Shown one piece after another: positions 33,565-43,800 of a stretch of 64,000 nt of DNA. The DNA is from Trichuris trichiura (taxonomy: Eukaryota > Nematoda > Enoplea > Trichinellida > Trichuridae). The translations under genes and the position numbers were made by a program. Positions within the stretch are counted from its first letter, which is position 1. Every line of letters begins with the position of its first letter. The stretch is taken from the NCBI GenBank assembly GCA_037903355.1, contig JBAJFE010000042.1, positions 3,732,001-3,796,000 on the forward strand, written 5' to 3'. Below the pieces are notes generated by a model. The model had not been told where the DNA came from. It ran no database searches and was given only the letters and a program-made list of their open reading frames with translations.

Positions 33565-34640
33565 GTTGCCGTCAATCTATACTCACGACCGCTTACAGGG
33601 CTGCTGCTGTGCTGCGTTTTTTATCTCTCGGCTGTACGTCAGCGCGACGTTCTCTCATGATCCATTGTAAAGCCTTCGGGCTCTTGACATTTTGACTGTC
33701 CTTGTGACGTGCAAGCGAAGGCGCACCCTTTGTGCATTCCACAATCTCCCCTTCAACGCGGAGAAATTCGAAGAACAGATCCAAGCGATGATCACAGTTA
33801 CGACCAGCTGTCAGCATCTTTTGTTCCCAGCGTTTACGAACCTGGTACGGTAGTTGCTGAGTAGAACCAGCAAAATGTCATCGGCAGACAACTCCCTCTT
33901 TGAGATATCCTTGCCGATGACTGACAGTGCACGTTTGTGTCCATTCAACTAATCATACAACTGTCGCAACTTACCGTCAGAACTCTTTCCGTCCGACTTC
34001 AGTACGGACAGCACATGAGCTTCAACTATGGCATCCTGCCAACCGAAACGTTCCCGTAAAATTTCAACAACGATCGGATAGTTGGCGTTCGGAACGGTGA
34101 AGCCACGTATTGCATCCAAAGCTTCGCCACCCAGGGCTGATTGAAGATAAACCATCTTCGTAACGTTGCTCAAATCTGTTCAGCAATCCACAGCAGCCTC
34201 AAACTGATCCCAGAAAGATGCAAACTGTAGCATATCTCCGCTGAACTGTGGCAACGTCCACCTGGGCAAATTAGGCCCGACCGGCACGGGATACTTACCT
34301 TCCAAGCTCTCGGTATCCTTATGCTGTTGAAGATACTGTTTCGCCTTGGCCTTGACGTCCATCACTGACGATTCAAAAGCCATCCAGGATTCGATTTCAA
34401 ACTGCAGTTTTTCTCCATTCTTCAGGAGGTACTCCAAGTTTTCCTGGACTTTTTGACACTTCGCTAAGTATGCTTCCAAATGAAGCATTTCTTCTTCAAC
34501 AACGCACCGATTCGCTTTGCATACTGTTGGGAAATGAGATATTCCAGGCTGGCACGCAGACCGAGCGCGAAGCAAGAATAGTTTAATGATAAAAGCAGCG
34601 CAGCAAAGCAAGCAACTGATCTGAACGGGCACACGCAAAG
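33565..34640 (-). pseudogene. BEL/Pao gag (DUF1759)
   Basis: The frame 34638-34180 contains NLPRWTLPQFSGDMLQFASF and WDQFEAAVDC, the signature of DUF1759 gag (LPKxxLPxFxGDxxxWxxFWDxF). The frame 34173-33949 continues with TKMVYLQSALGGEALDAIRG and ILRERFGWQDAIVEAHV. The next part (RELSADDILLVLLSNY) is in another frame with a stop. At least two frame breaks are present. Confidence 0.75.
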
Positions 34641-34981
34641 AGAGTGAGAGAACAGTACAGAAAAGAGAAACGTCGTTCTTATCTGCATGTGCAATATATA
34701 AATTCCTGCTATGCAGTGACCAATGGCCCGTGCGTAGGCCGTTAACTTCCTGCGCCGTGAGTCACTCTTATTGACGTGTGTTCGGCGGCTATTTCCCAAC
34801 ACATTCAATAAGCCCATCGAGTCGTTTAGTAACCAGCGTAATCTTCGACCGATGGTTTTCTCGTTTCTGTGTCAGGGAGGCTAACTTTATTTCCTTCGTC
34901 ATAGCTGCCTCTGTTACATAAACCAACGTCCGCGCGCTGGGTGCTCCGGGTATCCGCGATATCCGGCTCGGAGGACCAAAA

Positions 34982-35258
34982 TGTCTCTCCGAATTTCAGA
35001 AGTGGACTGCATAATGCGGCGCAGGTTCAAACACCCAACGTTCATGGAGGACTGTGAAACTACCACAGCTGTCGTCAACGAAGAGCAGCCATTTCGAGGA
35101 AGAGTTTACTGCGTCCAACTAACACCCTACAGCTCACGAATCGTCACTCACCGAGAGCCAAGTCGTCATCACACGAGTCAAACCGTAATCAAAACCTGAG
35201 ATGCAGGTACGCTAGACGTCATCCCGGCGAATGACGTAACAGCTAGATTTGAAAGACA
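34982..35258 (-). repeat. Probable 5' LTR of the BEL/Pao element
   Basis: This 277-bp segment reads TGTCT ... AGACA on either strand, i.e. 5-bp inverted ends. It is immediately followed, in element orientation, by TTTTGGTCCTCCGAGCCGG, the kind of leader that marks the LTR/primer-site junction in BEL elements. No second copy is present in the window, so identity of two LTRs cannot be used as proof. Confidence 0.5.
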
Positions 35259-35489
35259 ATCTTGATTTAGCTGTCAACAAAGGAAGAACAAAGTTAAATC
35301 AAACTTGTAACAGATTTTTTTCAAGTACATGTAATTTTTTTGTACACATTTGGAGATAAACTGCGACGTGGCATCTTAGAGAAATAAAGTTGGCAAAATA
35401 AAATCAGAATATAGAGAAAGATCGACAGACAAAACAATCACTCTGGTATCTGAATTCTTGATTACCTGAACTACGCCTTGCAACAATTA

Positions 35490-35720
35490 CCGTATATGAC
35501 GGCCTTTAAGAACACCCGCTACCTAGTAATGGGTTGTAATGATTGGCCCAGTTACGGCGACGTTGATTGCTCAGGTCTAGGTCAATTCCGATTAGTCAGT
35601 TTCATGTCAATGCTAATCGTCCATTCAATTGAAACCGTCTTGCCTTAACTTCAATGGGAGAACTCATCATCTGCCCATTAGCGCGTGTTGTACCGTACTG
35701 CATAGGCTATGAGAAATGAA
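35490..35720 (+). repeat. Left terminal inverted repeat of the pogo-like element
   Basis: About 231 bp that pair with 37361-37590. Shared words in order include GATTGCTCAGGTCTA, CGTCCATTCAATTGAAACCG, TTGCCTTAACTTCAATGGGA and ATTAGCGCGTGTTGTA. Confidence 0.88.
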
Positions 35721-35903
35721 TCGTGACTTGCTGGGACAGTTTGAACACACTTGTTTTCTGCATGTCTCGTTGACATTTATCCATGCGTGTCGCTCTGTAT
35801 CGCGCTCTTAGTAGCAACCGAAGAAACCATGTGACTAAAGAAGAATAAGTTTCCCTAACGAAGAAATTTTTCAGCTTTACTTAGCGCATTCCACCTGCGA
35901 TTT

Positions 35904-37000
35904 ATGACAAGGAGAAGCTACAAAGCCGGACTCAAGTTGGAAGTCGTCAAGATGGCAAAAGAAAGCAACAATTCACGGACAGGGGGAAATATAGCGTTAC
36001 ACGGAAGACGGTGATAGACTGGAGAAAACGGGAAGAGACCCTGAAAAAGACACTGAAGAAAAATGTGCAAGTCGCTCAAGCATCGCCTACTGGCTGGAAC
36101 TAGAAAACAGTTTGCAGAATGGGTACGACAACAGCAACAGAGCGGCCGTATTATCACAAGGATAGACATGAGAGATCGAGCGATGTACTGGGCCCACCGC
36201 AACCTACACTTGTCCTACGGCTTTACCGCAACGACTAGATAATGTAGCTGTTTCATGAAAAAGAAGGACCTGGTCGTGAGACAAAAGACGAAAATTGCAC
36301 AGAAAATGCCTGTAGATTTGGAGGATAAACTGCGTGACTTCCTGCAGTAAGTTCACAGGTATCTTTCTTGAAGAAGCGTAGCATGCGATCGCCAGATAAG
36401 CAGAATTTGAAGCCGTGTCTCACAGAAGAAATAAACTGTACTCTATCTCACGAAATCGTACTTCCATGCGTGTCTGTAAACTGACAAGAGGAAATGAGTT
36501 TCCATTGGGCAACATCGGTAACGTGGATGAGACGCCAATATTTTTCGATATGATTGGCAATAGAGCGGTGGAAAGTAAAGGCACAAAGCCTATAGTAGTT
36601 ATGAGCAGAGGCCACGAAAGAACTCATTTCATGGTGGTGCTGTCCTGCCTGGCTAATGGAATGAAGCTGAAAACCCTGGTCATATTTAAGAGGAAAAGGA
36701 GGCCAAAGGAAGATTTTCCTTCTAGCGCCTTTGCCCCGCTTTCATGAGAACGGCTGGATGGATGAGCAGGATGTGAGATTGGGGATTGACAACATCTGGA
36801 GGAAAAGGCCTGGGCATGGAAACAACAGAAGCTTACTGGTGTGGGACCCATTCCGAAGTTACGAAGCTGAAACAATAAAATCACATTTAAAGAAACGTAA
36901 AATAGAAAGAACCGTAAGTCCCGGTGGGCTTTCATCAGTTCTGCAATCGCTGGACCTCTGCATTAATAAACCCTTCAAAGACTACATGCGAAAAAAGTAG
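35904..37000 (+). pseudogene. Pogo-like transposase (BrkDBD-type HTH plus DDE domain), frame-broken
   Basis: The ATG at 35904 opens MTRRSYKAGLKLEVVKMAKE, a Brinker-like N-terminal helix-turn-helix. After a one-base shift comes VIDWRKREETLKKTLKK, then in further frames the CENP-B-type region (MRDRAMYWAHRNLHLSYGF). The DDE domain is well kept: GNVDETPIFFDM (first Asp) at about 36520, HFMVVLSCLANGMKLKTLVI, then after a frameshift near 36730 WMDEQDVRLGIDNIWRKRPG, SLLVWDPFRSYEAE (second Asp) and PGGLSSVLQSLDLCINKPF (third Asp). The catalytic residues remain although the reading frame does not. Confidence 0.8.
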
Positions 37001-37360
37001 AAAGAATGGATGGCAAACAAGCAAAAGAGCTACACAGCCGGCGAACGATTGCGAGCTCCATCGCCCAATTTGCTATGCCAGTTTGTAACAAAGGCATGGA
37101 GACAGGTTTGTGACAAAGGTTGGTAAAGACAGAAACCGTTATGAAGTCTTTTCGAAAGTGTTTCATCTCCACCCCATTGGACGACACAGAAGACAATGGA
37201 CTGCCAAACGGCGACGAAAACCATGCCTAGCTTAATCGTTTTGTCTCCTGCAATCAATGTTCTCCGCTCCATGCAGTCTGTTTATCAGCTTCTACAATCT
37301 ATTCACCTGTGTTTTACATGCAATAGTTGTAATAGACGTCCAATGAACCTATTCAATACA

Positions 37361-37590
37361 ATTCTTTTCTCATAGCCTACGCAGTGCTACAACACGCGCT
37401 AATCGGCAGCTGATGAGTTTTCCCATTGAAGTTAAGGCAAGACGGTTTCAATTGAATGGACGATTCGCATTGACAGAAAACTGACTAATCAGAATTGACG
37501 TAGACCTGAGCAATCATGATCGCCATAACTGGGTTAATCATTACCACCTGTTACTAGGTAGGGGGTGTTCGTATAGGCCGTCATATACGG
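37361..37590 (-). repeat. Right terminal inverted repeat of the pogo-like element
   Basis: Reverse-complement partner of 35490-35720, including the perfect 15-bp terminus. Confidence 0.88.
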
Positions 37591-37592
37591 TA

Positions 37593-39076
37593 CCTCCAGT
37601 AATCGAGTTTCTAGATGTACTAGAAACACGATTATCCGAAACAATTTTTGGACAGAACAGCTTGGAGAATGGAAAATTCAGATATCAGAGTATTATGAAG
37701 TATTGTTTGCCGGTTTTTTATCTTTCGATTTTATCTTTTGCCAGCTCTACTTCTCAAAGAACATCCTGCAAGAGTGTATTTCATGCAGCAATTTACCGCT
37801 GAGATGACATAGAAAATGGCATTTAGTATTTGAAAAAATTTGTGGGTGAAATTGAGTTTAGGACTGTTCTGAGTTTCTTTGCTGTTGAGCCAAAGTCATT
37901 TTTCGCACCTTAACATTGCTGTTCAGCCGCATTCCTCTTGTCTTTCCAACCACTGTACGGCAACTTCTAAACATAGGAGTGATTCGTCGCGCTGCGAGCG
38001 TGCAAACTTCTTCTATTTTATTCTTATGGTCGAACTGTTTCCTTGATCTAGCTTTCTCTGTACGTCTGATAATCTTTCAAAAGTTTCGTCGTCTTTCAGT
38101 ATTTGAAACAGTAAATATTCGTTGTTGCAGGTTAAACAAATGTCAGCATAAACCTGACGCACTGCTTTATGCTGAAATGGTTTTTAAGTCATTTAGCACT
38201 TCAACTGTTACTTCTTCACCCAGTCGCAAACCCTACAGCTGAAGACACCCCTGCTCCTTCTTTGTTCGGTCGGCTGCGCGTTCATAGCTGAAGAATAGTC
38301 ATTGGTCTTTCGGGTCGATCGAACTCATCGCTCCTTTAAATTTTTCAACAAGCCCTTTGGGAAGCACTGATATAAGCAGATAGACTCCTGGCTTCATCAA
38401 TACATTCTTCAGTGACGTGACGTCGATCTCATTGTGAAAAAAACTACCGCCGACTTTACAGTTACGTCAGCCGTATTCGCAGCTGAAAGTAAGCTGACAA
38501 TGCACGTTCTTAACCATATTGGTGGTATCAGTATCCCACGTTAAAATTGCACCAGAAGCGTAAACAGAAATTCCCGAAGATGAAGACACAGTGGCCTGAA
38601 TTGCAAGCTGATTACTAGATGTTAAATCGAAATTATGAGCTACCATGTTCCGTTCTGTTTGAGGGGCGTGCATCATTGCATCGTCGAACTTATTTACGAT
38701 ACTGACGCCATGTATCCGTTAGTCACTTAGCAATTGCTTCAGTTATTAGATCGACTGTTCTTGCACCGCAGACGTCATACCTACATTATACTGTGCCTTA
38801 TTTATAAGTTAGATTTCTGTAGGCATGTGCAAGTAGGCAGTGACCAAGTATACGTTGGGGTACGTCTCTATCCGCGGAGTCTTCCGAACAGAAAACTGCG
38901 GACACGAGAGGCAGCCTGTACTTCTTTTATACACTTTAAATTTTGTGCTTCGTGGCTGATCAGGTTAACAGAAAGTTCAGACAGTTGATGTGGCAGTGCC
39001 AGCAGGAGGATGAATCCCGCAGGGCACAGAGCGAGGACGTACAGCGTGAAGACCGCTCTGAATAGTCTCACACCAG
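37593..39076. other. Intergenic, no feature recognised
   Basis: The best open frames (37916-38242, 38676-38467) show no domain or splice context. No tandem or inverted repeat stands out. Confidence 0.35.
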
Positions 39077-39344
39077 TGTGGCCCAACCGCGGTCGCACCT
39101 TAATGGGTGCAATGACCAGCGTCCGGGGCGAGACTGACCGTGGCATGTGGTCCCTCGAATGCGCACCGATGACAAGGTCGCGCTAAAGTGAACTCAGTCA
39201 CCCCGCTAATGAGGTCATCATGCCTTATATAAGGAGGCGTTGTTTTCCCCAACGGAGACTCTTTCCTCTATCGTGTACTCGCTTACACCAGTAAACAGTT
39301 CAGTAAATCGAAGCCTTCGTTCTTGGCGCAAGTGTTCTCCCACA
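39077..39344 (+). mobile_element. Possible solo LTR
   Basis: A 268-bp segment beginning TGTGG and ending CCACA, with a strong TATA word (CCTTATATAAGG) at about 39222-39233, the layout of an LTR promoter. There is no clear target duplication and no second copy in the window. It could instead be a Pol II promoter of a host gene. Confidence 0.32.
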
Positions 39345-39459
39345 GTTGAGTTGCTATTGTACTTCAAATTTTGTGCTCTTTATGATACATTTTCCAGCCC
39401 AGATGTTAACGTATTCTAGTTTCCTAGTTATATATTTTAAGATATAGGTGCGCGTTTGT

Positions 39460-40130
39460 CGGCGCCGAAACCAACGGCAGCAAACTGAGACCAACGAACC
39501 AAAGGCGATTAATCAGGAGGTTGAACAGAGGCCGGAAAAATAGCTGCAATGGAGTAGATACGATGAATGAAGTGATGTGCAAACAGCAGCAAACTGACAT
39601 CGGCGAATCAAAGGTGACAAACCTAACCGGCTGAACCAATCGAAGCAAAATGTTAATGAAGAACAAGGTTATCAACAAAGTGCTAAGCTTAGCATGAAGA
39701 ACCATGGGGATGAATTGGAAAAAACGAAAATGAATCATGACAAACCAACATCCGGTACACTAAAGCTACCGAACCAAGCGGAGTAGAATCGGCGACAGCA
39801 AAAATGCAGACGGTGGGTACAGTATAATGTGTAACAGTGGGAATATAAACCTGGTAAAGCTGAAGGGAAAGGAAGCGTCAGAATTGAGCAAAAGGAAGCA
39901 GAATAATAGCGGCGAATCAAATAGACTGAATCAAGCAGGATAAACCAGCAGCGTCGAGCTGAAGCGAGGGAACTAACAGCAATGAACTGACAAAATTGAA
40001 CGAACAGTAACAACATAAAAGCGATGGCACAAATGCGATAATTCTATCGCGACAGGAAACAGCGAAACAAATGTAATGAGCAGCTGGCAACAAAGAAATA
40101 ATGGAGCCTCAAAGTTAGGGTAGAAACGAA
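39460..40130. repeat. T-poor stretch with degenerate internal repeats
   Basis: The plus strand is rich in A, G and C and unusually poor in T (about 13-15% in sampled lines). Words recur imperfectly: GGCAGCAAACTGAGACC at about 39476 and AGCAGCAAACTGACATC at about 39591, each followed by a variant of GAAYCAAAGG, plus repeated GGCGAATCAAA and AACCAAGCGG. It looks like a decayed tandem array with a period near 115 bp. The minus-strand ORFs are composition artefacts. Confidence 0.4.
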
Positions 40131-40814
40131 GGAACTTTAACGATTGTACATGGTGAGGAAAACCTAATGATTAGTGATCAAACGGCGTAAACGAAAGTGC
40201 CTACTGCCTGCCAAACCTTGCGCCAACGTTAGCGCGTCAAAGTGAAACACTCGCAAGTTCAATTTCCCGATCAACAACTGGAGGCTGTGTTTGTGTGCAT
40301 ATCATTTTTAGTATCGATCGGTTGCGTTTGGTTTAATAAATAAAACGAAAAGTGGTTTATTATTCAGTTGTGACACTGTATCTATAATTCTACATCTTAA
40401 AATGAAGCAGCTCTTGCAGAAGTGATAACGATATTAGGTTACTTATAAAACAAATTAGCTTTGTATATCGACGCTTATTTGCTTTATCCTAAGGTTATAG
40501 TACCAAGTAAGTGCCCTTAGCCTCCGGCGTTTACATGAGCTGATCTCGTACCTGCTTTTCTTTATTCGTTTATTTTACTTTTATAGCTAGTGACTGGCCA
40601 TTCCTTATCCGTGTACATAATAGAGAGTTTACAGTTTGTAAGCTTCGGTCGGTTGGTGCTCCTTTAACTTTGTATAGCGCTTGGGTGGAAATAGTATCGA
40701 AAAGCAGTCAGTTACAGTAAGTGTTTGTGTAACTAATTGAAGAGGTTTGATCCGCTTGTCTTTGGAGCTGTTGCTTTTCTAACACTGATTGTTTAGCTCT
40801 TTTCAGACTCTGTT
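40131..40814. other. Upstream region of 4E-T
   Basis: No gene is recognised. Near 40230-40275, GTTAGCGCGTC followed by GCAAGTTCAATTTCCCG loosely resembles tRNA A and B boxes, possibly a SINE or tRNA relic. A splice acceptor (GCTCTTTTCAG) ends at 40806, 8 bases before the 4E-T ATG. Confidence 0.35.
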
Positions 40815-43800
40815 ATGTCAGATGGAAGAAATCTTGGAATAGTTTCGAACCTTAGTTACGATCGAGTACGTTTGCTTGAATTCTTTTTTCTTCGTAATCC
40901 TTGCGCAGGGTGCTCATGCGTGTAATTGCTTTGTAATATCCTGTGCGATTCATAGCAACCTCTAATCAAGATACAGTTTCACTACGTTTTAGGAGACGTT
41001 TTTCAAGATCTCCAAGCACCCAGTTTGCGATGTTTATCCTGCTTTCTTGTCGCCGGAATACTTTGTCGACTTTGCAGGGTTGGTTAGTGGAATTTTTCTT
41101 TTGAATTAACTGTAGTTCTGTTCAGAAGTGATGGCAGCACCCGTTTATGGTGTCCAGATCGCTGGATTCAGAGCGTTTGGAATGCTGAAGAAGATAAGAA
41201 AACCAGATCATGCGGAAGCAAAAATAAAGGCCCTAAGCCATTCTCTGTTAGTATAACAGATGATTCTGATCGTAGAGAGCCTAGTAAGTTGCGTTAGCGG
41301 TTTCTGGTAGCACTGGTTTTTTGACATGCAGTTGACCGGCTGAAGTCTGAAAGTGATGACACTGTAGTTCTCAGCCCTCAACGGCGTAGTTTTGGCGCAG
41401 GATGTCAGGCAGCGATAAACAAGTCAAGTAAAATGGGAAGTACGGACGTGGAAGGTTCGTGTTTTAATTTTCTGAACATTTTGAGTGTTATTACTTCCCC
41501 AGGTCGTCATGTCAATAGTTCTAAACCTCGAAGTTCTCGCAGTCACAAATGTGAGAGTCGGCGGGGTCACACTTTCAATGGAAAAGGTGCAAAGGAACTT
41601 GGAAGTGTGAGGACAGTAATGTTGATAAGTGAAGTGAATTGTTTCCGGCTTTAAGAAATACCGATCAAATGCTTGGCGAAGCGAACGAAAATCTTGCTTG
41701 TCTTCAAGCAAAGAAAATCTGCCAGAATGGGTGACGGAAGGACCGAAAAATATGTACGAAACCGTTGAGCTTCGTGGGTTTGATGATGACGTTCAGTTGG
41801 AGAACGTTGAACATTCGATGAAAACATCGGAGAGCTTCTCAGCTCTAAATGGTGAACTAGACAAAGATTATGAGGTGGAGAAAACCGATGAGGATTTCCA
41901 TGCTGAAACAGATGCTATTCTCAACAAGTTCTTGGTGCACATGCCGGTTGTTTACTAATCTAAGTTTCATACTGTTTGTCGCAGGGTCTTACTACGAACG
42001 GTTACAAGAGTCGATTCCGTGAATTCTTTGAACAGCATGTTTCATTACCTGGTTAGTACTCTAGCTTTTATCATCAAAGCTGCATGTTATTGTAGTTTTT
42101 TGTGTAGAAAACAGTTGTGTTGATCTACGTAAAGCGAGCGTTAACAAAAATACTTCCACAGTTGAGGGAACGTCAGTGTGCACCTTGCCTCATGTACAAA
42201 GAACAGAGATTGACGTCGAAAGGCCTGTGGACAATGTCAGAATGTTCAGTCCAGGCCAGCATTCCGATGACGTGGAGCAACGTGACACCTCTGTTTCGTG
42301 CGCTGCATCTCTGCCCGGTGCAGTTCATCTCGAAGACATAGAAGCCAGTGCACAGCATCACAGCGGTTCGACGCAAAGCGTGCAGACCAATTTCATTTTA
42401 CAGGTGGCCTAGTGAAGTTACAAGAACTATTGTGACGTAATTCTTTAGGAGCTTTTTGACGCAGCGAAGTCAAATATGCAAAATCGAGATTTCAGCGATT
42501 TACCGAAAGCTGAACAAGTTCAGCCGAGTGTAGTTCCATATGGCTCTCAGGTGAGTCCTCATGCTTCCATCTAGTACTAGTGCTATGTTTTTGATTTCAA
42601 ATGCATGTTTGTTTTCCCGGAGGTTACTGTATTGCCTAAATTAGAATCAAGTTCGTTTCTTCTGAGGCACGGCCTCATTTCCGTGACATATCGCACATTA
42701 AAGAGTGATGAGTTTGTAAACAGCTCCGTATGGTTTTATTTTTCTTCAAGGTAACGAAAATTCGCTGTTTTCAACAAGTTTTTACTACGCATAGCTTTCA
42801 GAACTAGCACGTTCCATCCTCAGCGCTCGAATGACTGGGGATAACAGATGAGTCGATCTTATAGGCAGGAAATGCAGGTTAGGCCGATGTCGCTGTTCAT
42901 GTTATCGTGCACATTCGATTTCGCACAATTGGGTTGGTCCAGACGTCGCTGATTTCTGTTTCCTTGTCTCTGTTTATCACCACGTTGTGCCTTATGTAAA
43001 GCGCTTTCTTGGTTTTCCGTAGCTGGAAATCTGGTTCGTTGATACAGTTGGCCATTGCGACGTGACGCTTGCTCCGCTATTGCGGACGCCTTGACTGCTT
43101 CTTTCATCGCTTCGTTTGGCCGTCCTCACCTGTTTGTTCCTGATCCCTTTTGTTCGTTCATGGCACTTTTGTAACGGCTTAGGCTACTCAAGTGTTGGTC
43201 GTACCTGTGTGATAAGCGATTGCCTGTTTTCCCTATGCAGGAAGCGGAGCACGTGCACTTAATTTCGTAAATGATTCCACGTTTTTTGTTTGGGACCAGT
43301 CTGATCTTTGTCATTCCTGACAATGAATCTCAGAGAAGCAGCTTTTTTGAAATAAGCTTTGAAACCAGTGGTCTTACCCAAACGCTTAATTTTCTCTTCT
43401 ATACCTGTACAGAAGGGCAGTGTGAGCAGTGGAAGTACGCATCATGGCAAATGCTCCTCTGATTTGGAAATTGCGTGTGTGGTAGTAGAAAAAATAAGTG
43501 CCTCCGGGTAGCTATTGCTGAAGAAAGTTGCGTTTATGTGCTCTAATTCTTTTGGAAAGAATTCATTGCAAATGGCTTTCGTACTCTCCACCCTCCCACT
43601 GATCACGCCTCTCATTACTGGTCGACGGTGGTGTGAAGAGAAACGTATCTGTCTGCGTGGGTCGGCTTTCTGTAGATTGTTGTTTTTAGCTTCTCTTTCC
43701 CTAATGACGAGTGCATCTAGAAACGGAAGCTTCCCTTTCTCCTGCTTTTCGATGGTAAAAAATGCATGTGGGGAAAAGGTTGTTAAGATGATTGAGGAAA

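Larger units (their letters stand above)
31431..35258 (-). mobile_element. BEL/Pao retrotransposon, 3'-truncated, with 5' LTR
   Basis: On the minus strand the order is LTR (35258-34982), untranslated leader, DUF1759-type gag, zinc knuckle, DUF1758 aspartyl protease and RT. Similarity fades around 31590, before RNase H and integrase, and the Copia element begins at about 31310. The 3' half is therefore deleted or separated by the Copia insertion. A second BEL copy, with the missing integrase end, lies at 62.7-64 kb. Confidence 0.82.
35490..37590 (+). mobile_element. Pogo/Tigger-like DNA transposon with long terminal inverted repeats
   Basis: The 2101-bp element begins CCGTATATGACGGCC and ends with its exact reverse complement GGCCGTCATATACGG, flanked by TA on both sides (35488-35489, 37591-37592), as expected of Tc1/mariner/pogo insertion. 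The inverted arms extend about 230 bp each. The transposase lies between them on the plus strand. Both ends and the target duplication are intact, but the transposase frame is broken, so only trans-mobilisation would be possible. Confidence 0.88.

Noticed and set aside
39424..40016. Two long minus-strand ORFs rich in Leu/Phe that look membrane-spanning
   Set aside because: Produced by the T-poor composition of the plus strand; no conserved motif, overlapping decayed repeats.
40180..40275. tRNA-like A and B box words
   Set aside because: The B box deviates from consensus and no cloverleaf can be folded by eye; at most a SINE relic.
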